Source: Folioceros fuciformis
Taxonomy: Eukaryota; Anthocerotophyta; Anthocerotopsida; Anthocerotales
Assembly (NCBI GenBank): GCA_049999805.1
Contig: JBNGIO010006283.1
Span: 476,784 to 497,144 of the forward strand
Length of the DNA stretch: 20,361 nt
Reading direction: 5' to 3'
Part shown: positions 1 to 7,436 of the stretch, piece after piece
How positions within the stretch are numbered: position 1 is the stretch's first letter
Layout: every line of letters starts with the position of its first letter
Made by a program: the position numbers and the translations under genes
Notes under the pieces: generated by a model
The model's database searches: none
What the model was told of the DNA's origin: nothing
The model's input: the letters and a program-made list of their open reading frames with translations, nothing else

Positions 1-120
1 TGGTGTGGTGTGGTGTGGTGTGGTGTGGTGTGGTGTGGTGTGGTGTGGTGTGGTGTGGTGTGGTGCGGTGGGGTGTGGTGCGGTGGGGTGTGGTGCGGTG
101 GGGTGTGGTGTGGTGTGGTG
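1..120. repeat. (TGGTG)n satellite with a 15-bp higher-order block
   Basis: Thirteen perfect TGGTG pentamers (1-65) are followed by three copies of a 15-bp unit in which successive pentamers read CGGTG, GGGTG, TGGTG (66-110), then two plain pentamers to 120. The G-rich strand has evenly spaced GG pairs. All three forward frames stay open through it only because the unit contains no stop codon; the resulting Val/Trp/Cys/Gly repeats are not a plausible protein. Confidence 0.95.
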
Positions 121-196
121 ATACGGTGCATGCAGGCAGATATGTACCTGGGGCTGGGGCTTTTCCTGGGCCTGGGCAGCCCGCCCTGCCATAGTC

Positions 197-336
197 CGGT
201 GTTTGCCTCATGTACCGACAGTGGTTCCTGAACAGATGGCCACAGCATGGGACAACAATACGGTTGTGGACCCACCCAACAACAACAACTTGACGTACAT
301 ACAGGGATTCTACGACGAGCTTCCGATTCCGCTCTG
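197..336 (+). CDS. Possible 3'-terminal exon of an unidentified protein (partial)
   Basis: An open frame (phase set by the ATG at 236-238) ends at TGA 334-336. Its last 34 codons read like real protein: MATAWDNNTVVDPP, a run of four Asn, then LTYIQGFYDELPIPL. Several AG dinucleotides after pyrimidine-containing stretches (for example CCGACAG at 215-221 and GAACAG at 230-235) could be acceptor sites, in which case the pentamer satellite upstream would be intronic. The 5' limit given here is arbitrary. I do not recognise the family. A chance open frame is a real alternative, because the satellite supplies stop-free sequence upstream. Confidence 0.25.
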
Positions 337-1672
337 AGTACTGTATGTATCGTAGAATACTTGTGAGGTGCTGCTGCTGCTGCCGCTGCCAGTGTCGTGG
401 AAAGGTTCGCAGCTTTGTGGAAAGAGGAGTGCCAGATCACTTATTGGCGGGCAACTGCCCGGTGAATGTGTGCGCAAAATGTGATAAATCCGACGATGTA
501 CAGCACGCCGTCACGGTGCCCGTGCCCGTGTCGGGGCGAGCGGGCTACCTATCCAAATGGGGCGGGCACTGGCAGTGTGGACACAACTCAAAGCTATGGT
601 TGTGCACTGGCTTGACATCTGACAGGATGTATGGAATGGCTGCAAGATGAGCCTGTGTGGGGGGGCCCGCTCCGCTGCTGGGAGGGCAAGACGCTGTTTT
701 TGTTTTCAAAGTGTCGTGAAGCAGAAGCGTCTCTGAGAAGAGTGTGAGTGCATCCGTATACTGCTCATGGCCAATCGTGAACCGGAAGACTCTCCGAGTC
801 TGAGTGCATCCGTGAAGTGCTCATGGCCAATACCGTAGCGTAGCTACACACATGAGGTGGGCCGATGTGGAGTAGGCAGCCTCCTAGGAGCTAACAAAAG
901 ACGTTGCCTGCAGCAGCGAGCGAGCTTCTTGAGGTAGGGAAGAAGCAGGTGCGGTACGTACGTTTGCAAATATAATATTGCAGAGAGCACAGCACGAATG
1001 CACCTGAGTCTGAAACTGTGTGGGAAGACGCCGTATGCATGTAGCCCCGCCCAGCCAAACCAAAATTGGTGTTGGTGTTGCAGCCTCTTCCCAAACCATA
1101 TATATATACATCGGGAAAGGAAGCTAGCTTTAGACTAGGGCTTCATCCCTTGATTCCACACTCCCACTTCTGGAATGGTTGGTATACCATGGTAATGGTA
1201 TGGTGACATGATGTGTGGATCCATTCAAGTTTCATTTGAAACTGTCAGGCTCCACACTATTTCTTCACTTTGACTCAGTATGGGCTTCCTTTCCATACAT
1301 GGCATCACATCATCACGTCACGAGTGACATACATCCGTGGACTGGACTAGATTGGATGGCTAACAATAATCCCCACCACAAGGCCAACGTTTGATTCTCC
1401 AACCCCCTTCCAATATATACATATATATTCAAAAAATAACTTTTTTATTTAATCCATTTAAAAGACAGTAATAAATTTTTTACTTTCTTTTCCCCAAACT
1501 TCGAGATCATACTCCCCCACGTACCAATGAAGGTGCGCCTTGTGATAGCTTGGGATAGGGTACGATAACTCATTATCCTTCCTTCCGTCTGTCTTATTAT
1601 TCTTAAACTACCAAATAATCATATCATGCACCAATAAATTGGATGCTTTCAAGCATATTTACACAGATCACT
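337..1672. other. Intergenic; no gene recognised
   Basis: No frame here gives a recognisable protein; the longest open frame (345-650 +, about 100 codons) starts with a Cys run encoded by a CTG/TGC repeat and looks like chance. The stretch holds a CTG/TGC cluster near 370-392, a spaced direct repeat at 739-831 (listed separately), a TATATATA run near 1099-1109 and an AT-rich segment at 1410-1480. Confidence 0.6.
739..831. repeat. Direct repeat, two ~37-bp copies at 56-bp offset
   Basis: Copy one (739-775) and copy two (795-831) share TGAGTGCATCCGT and TGCTCATGGCCAAT with small differences between. The copies are separated by about 19 bp. No element or gene is evident around them. Confidence 0.8.
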
Positions 1673-1760
1673 GGATAAAATAACAAACCACTGGATACAG
1701 TGACAGATGGTTGGACGGAATAACAGACCCTTGGATAGAATAATGGACGGTTGGATAGAA
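1673..1760. repeat. 20-bp tandem repeat, four copies plus a partial
   Basis: Units starting at 1673, 1693, 1713, 1733 and a partial at 1753 all begin GGATA or GGACG and contain a form of ATAACAGACC-TT. The period is exactly 20 bp, with roughly one quarter to one third of positions varying. This is a diverged minisatellite in noncoding DNA. Confidence 0.85.
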
Positions 1761-3810
1761 AAAGAAAAAAAAGTTGGAAAGCGGCAACAAAAAGCCTAAG
1801 AGGTAGAGCGCTAGCGCGAGCCCGTCCCACAAATCATGCGACCTTTGCTTGTCACCCCAATTCTTTGCATGAGCGCATATCATATCATGACGGTAGCCAA
1901 AGACTGCATCACACATGTGAAACATCGGTGAATGAGTTCCACTACGACTCTTGATCATGAGTTTTGGCTGGAGCAATGGCGACTAGCTGCAAATCAAAAT
2001 TTGGATTCATAGGGTTCACCTAATACTATCATCTTACAAACTCAATGGCATCTTCAATTGTGAACCATCCGTGTGCATACAGACACAAAAACGTGTTCGT
2101 CATAACCTCCATTTAGACTCAGGACAAGACAAGAAAGCTCAGCGTGCCCCCTCAAGGAGCACGGAGTGGTCATTGTATCGCGAGCACCAGCAGCGGAAAG
2201 AAAAAAGAAAAAAAAAAAGAGAAAAGAAAAGAAGACAGCACGAAGAAGCCTTTCAAACTTCCGCTTCCCTACTAGTAGAGTCAATTTGTGTCCTCGGAAC
2301 GAGTCACACAATGTGCCTCCGACGGGCCATGAAAGGGACCGGACAGAGGAAAGAAGAAAGACACTCACCTCCGCTTCGGGATCGGGAAAGAAGCACAACC
2401 GGAGCTCCTCCCCTGGTAGTTTGGGTCCCTCTCCTATTCCGCCAGAAGAATGACGGACCTGAGTCACAGCAACTTGCAACTTCACTCCTGGCTAGGACAG
2501 GTATGCTCAAGACTTTGTGCCCCTGAAGATGGCCGGACCCAACAAGCTAAACCAGGGTTGTCCATGTCAGGGAGGAGAAAACATGAGACAAGGCTACCCG
2601 ACACTCAAGCGCCAACAAGGATTTTGAAGCAGAACCAGGGTACAGAACATAAGCAGCAAAGCTCACTTTATATAATGTCAAACAGATCTGTATGACCTAC
2701 AATGTCACATAGTTTGCCGATCCTTAGCTTGCAAAAAGCAAGCAGTCCAGCTAGAGGGGAAGAGGAGGCAACGACACCCAAGTATAACCGGTTCAGGCTC
2801 CCTCCTCCATTCACATTGGGCTGATCTGCTTTAAAGCAAGGCACCCTGATGACCAAAAAGCATGATGATGATCAAAGCAAAGCACCATAAAACCAAAAAT
2901 CGTCGTGAACAGGTCCATGCTTTGGTTGCCTTCACACTTGCTTCAACCAACACCAACACCAACTAAGCTGATCAACAAGATGCAAATCTTAATCCAACAA
3001 GAGTCTGCAGAGGAGCTAAATTTACTGTTGCAATCGGGCACCCTGCACCGATGAATTCAGTGCACAACCTAGACTACATGGATAAAAACAACTAGACAGC
3101 AAAAAAAAGGAACAAAAGCTCAAACAGCAGGTACCTGCTTCCTCTTTGCCATACGTCCTCCACAGCCGCAATATCATGGTCTCAAGAACTTGAACCAGCC
3201 CACTAAGGTTGTTGACAGCCTAGCTGGAAGTAATACACGTACTTTCCCCATCGCCCACTCAAGAGGTCGGAATGTGGAGCGAAGAGGAGCGTTGAGCCAG
3301 TCACGGGTGTGAGGTCAGCGTGGTGTACCTGCAAAAGGAGTTTAAGGGTAACTACTAATTGACCTGAAGTCTCCTGTACTAGTAGCTACAGTAGAGATGG
3401 ACGTGAGGGAAGGATGGAGGCTCTAGCACCCACTCGCATTCCCACCAGAGTGATAACGCGACCAGCAAGCAGTAGCACCCTGGAACTGATGGGGAGAACG
3501 GCAAATAGGTGTGAAGAACATGTATCCTCCAGCCAGGCCAACAAGCAGCCGTCAACCAACCAGCCTACCATGTATCCTTCAACCGAGCACATACATACAT
3601 CCATCCATCCATCAATCTACGCATCCATTCATCTCCGTCAGTCCTCCATCCCTTCCTCCTATTCCTCCTTCCTCCTCCATTATGCTGCTGCTGAGGGGAC
3701 AAGAGTACATACTTACAAATTGCCAGGACCCCGCCCTTTTGCCTTGTTGCTTGTAGGCAGAGAGGCAAAGAGGAGAAAGGCAAAAAGAAGAAACGGAAGA
3801 TGAGACGAGG
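1761..3810. other. Intergenic and probable 3' flank of the zinc-finger gene
   Basis: No coding region is recognised on either strand. The part next to 3811 should hold the 3' UTR of the minus-strand zinc-finger gene. On the minus strand a polypyrimidine-CAG followed by GTACACC (about 3328-3345) resembles an acceptor site, so a 3'-UTR intron is possible but unproven. Simple sequence includes a purine-rich run at 2198-2240 and a CATC/CATA microsatellite at about 3590-3632. Open frames here are short and low-complexity. Confidence 0.55.
3590..3632. repeat. (CATA)/(CATC) microsatellite
   Basis: Alternating CATA and CATC tetramers run from about 3590 to 3632 with interruptions. The same motif family recurs loosely to about 3660. 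Confidence 0.8.
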
Positions 3811-5502
3811 TCAATCGAATCCAAGACGGAGCGAGAGATCTAATTTAGGGGGGGCCGGGAAAGGGTCTTCGCGAGGCCTGTCCGCCCCAAATCCTTGAGC
3901 ATTTCCAAGATCAGGGCGAGCTTTACAAGCAAGATCAGTATTGTTGGCGACGAAGCGTTGGTGGGGCTGGGCTGCAGCGGCAACAGAGGTCGCCACTGCC
4001 CCTCTCAACGTTCCTTCAGGGCGGGGGCCAACTAAAGCGGCCTGCCAGCTTGCGCGGGTATCGTCCTCGTGGAAGGAGGGCACAATCGATCTGCCCAAGT
4101 GCTCGGCAGCCTCGAAACGCGCCCCTCCTCCTCCACCACCACTACCACCTGCACCTCCACCTCCACCTCCTTCACGGCCTCCACCTCCGACTCCTGCAGC
4201 CACTACAACTCCTCGACTTGGCGTCCTGCCGTGGCCGTTAGTGTTGCTGCTGCTGCTGTTGGGAGCCGCGGCAGCACCATACTTGCCTGGGCCCGGGTTA
4301 AAGCTCATGTACGACTGCCTGGGCCAGCCCGGGAGCAGGGCATTAGCTGGTCGAGGCAGAGGAACACAATCGGCCATGAGGGGCTGGTTGCTGCCGTAGC
4401 CATGGTGCTGAAGCGTGGCCGAATGAGCCTGCACGCCCAGGGTTCTGTGGCTCACACCGCTAGCCCCAGCTCCCAAACCATCCAAATTTGGGTGCGGCGG
4501 CCGGGCCTGATGGTGCGGAGAGTGCTGCAGGTGGAGCGGCATTAGCCGAGGAGCCACCACCGATCCAAAGCGCTGAGCCCGCCTCGCAGCCGTCCTCTCC
4601 CGCTTATGGGCATTCTGGTGTCCACCCAAAGCCTGCGAGCTGAAGAACTTCCTCTGGCAGAAGTTGCAGGAGAAGACGCGCTGCTCAGCTGCTGCTCCTC
4701 CTGCTGCTACTGTACCTCCTCCTGCCGATAACTCTGCGCCTGCAGTCCCCGTAGCTGCAGCTCCTCCACCACCACCACCACCTCCTCCTCCTCCTCCCGC
4801 CGCGGCGTCGCTGCTGCTCCCAAAAGGGCTGTCATCCACATTCAAAGAGGCAGAGTTCTCCCCCTCGTGAGAACGCCGGCTGCCCTCGTCCGACCGAGTT
4901 GGGCTGCTGGAGGAAAGGGATCTCCAGCTGCTGTGGCACTCCACATCCGACGTGGCCACCTCTTCCCGAGATCCCGTCCCTGCCGCCTCCTCCTGCTGGT
5001 GGTGCTGCTTCCAAGTCGCCAATGGTGATACCGCCGCCTCCGCCGGCGCAAAGCATGCGTTCTCCTTCACACAAGATGCGGCTTCCCCTTGCCCTTGCCC
5101 ATGCCCTTGCTCTAAGCGGCTGCTGCTGCTGACGGGCTCACGCTCCTCGGCGGCGGTGCTCCTGCCGAAGGCGTCCGAGTGCAACCTCTTGGATTTGTGC
5201 TGGCTCTGCTGCTGCTGCAGCTGCTGAGCATCACCAATCCGCAGACTCAAATCCAGGAACGATTTCACATGTACATCCTTGACGATCACCACATCCCTGC
5301 CAGCCTCCAGATCCAGGAAGAGATGATGGCCCTGGAGCACCGCCGCCGATGCTCCAGCCTGCCCAGATGTTGCTGCTCCTGGTCCCCCTCCGGCCCCGGC
5401 GGCGACTGTGGCTGCAACCCTAAGGCAGGAGGAGGATGCCCAGGGGAGCGCGGAGTCGGCCAACACGCTGTTGGGCTGCCCTCCTTCGGGAAGGCTTCTC
5501 AT
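3811..5502 (-). CDS. Single C2H2 (QALGGH) zinc-finger transcriptional repressor, ZFP1/3/4-type
   Basis: Intronless 563-residue protein. One Cys2-His2 finger is encoded near 4600-4670: C279-x2-C282-x12-H295-x3-H299 with the plant QALGGH signature, followed by NAHKRER and a basic stretch that could serve as NLS. An LDLE patch (63-66), an EAR-type LDLSL (83-87) and a C-terminal [10 protein letters not shown] (LDLSL 554-558) match the order found in the Arabidopsis ZFP1/ZFP3/ZFP4 group, whose EAR motifs recruit TOPLESS-type corepressors. It is therefore inferred to be a nuclear DNA-binding repressor. It is about twice the length of the Arabidopsis members because of Gly, Ala, Ser and Gln runs (Gly runs near 236-247 and 437-460). 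The first ATG is 5500-5502; the frame stays open upstream with no ATG to a TGA at 5578-5580, so the start is well placed unless the leader is spliced. The target genes cannot be read from sequence. Confidence 0.88.
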   Translation of the reverse strand: MRSLPEGGQPNSVLADSALPWASSSCLRVAATVAAGAGGGPGAATSGQAGASAAVLQGHHLFLDLEAGRDVVIVKDVHVKSFLDLSLRIGDAQQLQQQQSQHKSKRLHSDAFGRSTAAEEREPVSSSSRLEQGHGQGQGEAASCVKENACFAPAEAAVSPLATWKQHHQQEEAAGTGSREEVATSDVECHSSWRSLSSSSPTRSDEGSRRSHEGENSASLNVDDSPFGSSSDAAAGGGGGGGGGGGGAAATGTAGAELSAGGGTVAAGGAAAEQRVFSCNFCQRKFFSSQALGGHQNAHKRERTAARRAQRFGSVVAPRLMPLHLQHSPHHQARPPHPNLDGLGAGASGVSHRTLGVQAHSATLQHHGYGSNQPLMADCVPLPRPANALLPGWPRQSYMSFNPGPGKYGAAAAPNSSSSNTNGHGRTPSRGVVVAAGVGGGGREGGGGGGAGGSGGGGGGARFEAAEHLGRSIVPSFHEDDTRASWQAALVGPRPEGTLRGAVATSVAAAAQPHQRFVANNTDLACKARPDLGNAQGFGADRPREDPFPAPPKLDLSLRLGFD

Positions 5503-5740
5503 GTTCAAAACGGCGCGACCATCATTTTCCGATGCACCAGCTGCAGCGGCAGCGGCGTCCCTGCCTCTGCCTGCCGCTCATGGGTGATCCATGCTGCTGC
5601 TGCTGCAGCAGCACCGTGCACATGCGTCCCTCGTTGTTGTGGTTCTCCTTGCTCTTCGCCAGGTGCAGTGTCGGCGTCACGAGAACAAGCTGCACTTCAG
5701 CAAGCTGCTGTTGCTGTGATGGTGGTGGTAGTGGTGGTGG
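5503..5740 (-). other. 5' leader of the zinc-finger gene (up to the gap)
   Basis: Minus-strand transcript leader, rich in GCA/GCT and CAG repeats. An in-frame TGA at 5578-5580 closes the reading frame above the ATG. Low-complexity TGG repeats (5718-5740) run into the assembly gap. Transcript start unknown. Confidence 0.5.
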
Positions 5741-5840
5741 NNNNNNNNNNNNNNNNNNNNNNNNNNNNNNNNNNNNNNNNNNNNNNNNNNNNNNNNNNNN
5801 NNNNNNNNNNNNNNNNNNNNNNNNNNNNNNNNNNNNNNNN
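5741..5840. other. Assembly gap, exactly 100 N
   Basis: One hundred N, the usual placeholder for a gap of unknown size. It begins inside a TGG/GGT repeat, so a collapsed or unreadable microsatellite in the leader or promoter of the zinc-finger gene is likely. Frames running across it are meaningless. Confidence 1.
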
Positions 5841-6540
5841 CTTCAAGCCTTTCTGGCTGCAACCTCGCCCACACCATCCTGCGCTCGCCACCACGCTCCT
5901 CCCTCCTGTCGTCCACACTCCCAACTCTTCACCTTCCTTTTCATTTTCTCGCAGCCCCCACTACAACTACGACCAACAACAAGAACAACAACAACAGCGA
6001 CAAGGGCGACACCAGCAACGACAACAACAACAATAGCAACTCCTCCTTTCCTAAACAAGTCCCACCACTGTCACAAACTCCCCTTTCAACCATACGGTAT
6101 CCATACACCCCACATATAATAAGTCGTCTTTCTGCTCTCTCTCTCTTACCTGGACCCTCCGACTGCTGTTACGCTAGTACCTGGCTAGCTTGGCATATAC
6201 TAGCTAAAAGGGAAGTACTGTAGTTCAGTGGGTGTCTCTGCAGTGGACTTTATTACAACTGTATCTCACCACACGACACCGCTTTTCCAGTGATCATAAA
6301 AAGCGACCCGGCACCCTTGGCTGGTCATTGGTAGGTACCAGTGGCGGTGTGAGATCGGGCCCTCTCTTGTGCAAAATATGAGTATGGAGAGAAGTCAGTC
6401 CATCTCTCCGGTCGGAGCCGTATGCAGGTAGATAGATAACAGGACTTTCAGGACTGCACGAATGCTTCCTGGGAGAGAGCTGCCCATATCCAAAGAGATT
6501 CTGCCACACGACAGGACACCAGCACAGCGCAGAGTTGGAA

Positions 6541-6555
6541 GGGGGGGGGGGGGGG
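6541..6555. repeat. G15 homopolymer
   Basis: Fifteen consecutive G on the plus strand, followed by GGTGGTG-like sequence. A likely site of sequencing and replication slippage. Confidence 0.95.
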
Positions 6556-6699
6556 TGGTGCAGCGGAAGGCGACGGGAGTGAAGAGAAGGCAAGGCAAGG
6601 GCAGGGAAGGAGGGACGCCCGCAAACGAAGACACACACATGTACATGGGGCAGGGAACCTGCTCGATTCAACCCGCCGCTTCCTTTGCGAAGCAGCAGG

Positions 6700-6722
6700 A
6701 GCTGCTGCTGCTGCTGCTGCTG
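6700..6722. repeat. (GCT)n microsatellite
   Basis: Seven GCT units in a row followed by GTT, preceded by AGCAGCAG. CAG on the opposite strand. Confidence 0.9.
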
Positions 6723-7268
6723 TTGCTTCTCCGAGAACCCGCAGCCATGCATCTCCACTCCACCAAACGTAGGTGGTGGGTAGGTAGTAGGTGTTACATA
6801 TTTGTACATCCTCCTAACTCCACTTCAGTCAGTCCGGCCCGGCTTGCTAGCTAGCACCACTGCCTGCTGCACAAACATGTCTGTCCCATGTGGTCCACTT
6901 CCCCATCTCATGTCATCCCTCCTACCAGCCGGGCGAGAAAAAAGGTCCAGGACCTGTAGATGCTGCTGACAAGAGAATCCGCTTTCCGACCGCACCGGGG
7001 CCATGCCCCCATGTTCTCTCGCAACCTCAGTTTCACAAAACAGCGTACCCCCGCTCTCAGCATACTTAGCATGGATGATACATTCACAACAGAACGAATA
7101 TGGTTAGCAATGTTCAGGCGGATCAGACACCCAACCTCCCGTGTGGCAACTGCTACCAGACCCCATGAGAAGAAAAAAAAGCGCTGAAACGACACTCCAG
7201 AAAACTTCGTCAACTTTTGTCCTCTCCTTCCAGCCGGCCTGTCAGACATTTCGACTCCCAAAATAAAG

Positions 7269-7411
7269 CGAAACCCCTATCCGCACAATCCCGGCGACAG
7301 TGTGTACCCTGGGGGCATGCAATCATCCCCCTCTCATCAAGACGTGGGTGATGGACCACCTTCCTCGCTAACGTGGCACAAAGTGTTGGTGACCGGCAAA
7401 ACTTGTGAAAC
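7269..7411 (-). pseudogene. Decayed second copy of the DYW C-terminal coding segment
   Basis: Directly below the stop of the PPR gene the minus strand repeats, with gaps, the last ~150 bp of that gene. Shared blocks include GGTCACCAA, TGCCAC, CTTGA-GAGAGGG-GAT, GGGTACAC/GGGTGCAC and CCGGGAT, then a GGATAG matching the GGGGATAGACC that ends the intact gene. By eye, roughly two thirds of aligned bases agree. Translated across frames, RGMIACPQGTHCRRD aligns with REIIVRDAHRVHCFRD. It lies beyond the stop, so it is not translated as part of the gene. A partial tandem duplication is the simplest reading. Confidence 0.55.
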
Positions 7412-7436
7412 CCACTTACAACCCGGCCGGGGCATG

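Larger units (their letters stand above)
5841..6900. other. Upstream region of the zinc-finger gene; microsatellites
   Basis: Probable promoter-proximal DNA of the minus-strand zinc-finger gene. It contains a CAA/ACA-rich repeat (5978-6036), a G15 homopolymer (6541-6555) and a GCT repeat (about 6700-6722). TATA-like minus-strand stretches are TTATATGTGG near 6108-6118 and TATATGCC near 6192-6202; neither can be chosen without transcript data. No coding region is recognised. Confidence 0.5.

Noticed and set aside
1-231. Val/Trp/Cys/Gly repeat 'proteins' at the left end
   Set aside because: They are pure translation of the TGGTG satellite.
3941-4870. Long plus-strand open frames rich in Pro, Leu and Ala opposite the zinc-finger gene
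   Set aside because: They are the complement of Gly/Ser/Ala-rich codons of the minus-strand gene. They contain no domains and owe their openness to the high GC content and trinucleotide repeats.
5503-5508. Extension of the zinc-finger protein by two residues from a TTG start at 5506-5508
   Set aside because: Plant nuclear genes start at ATG; the first in-frame ATG is 5500-5502, and there is none between it and the upstream stop at 5578-5580.
5179-6119. Plus-strand open frames across the N gap with Gln-rich ends
   Set aside because: They are stitched through 100 unknown bases and consist of simple-repeat translation (CAA and GCA/CTG tracts).
6908-7261. Minus-strand open frame of ~117 codons below the PPR gene
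   Set aside because: No recognisable motif or compositional sign of coding; it more likely lies in the 3' flank of the PPR gene.
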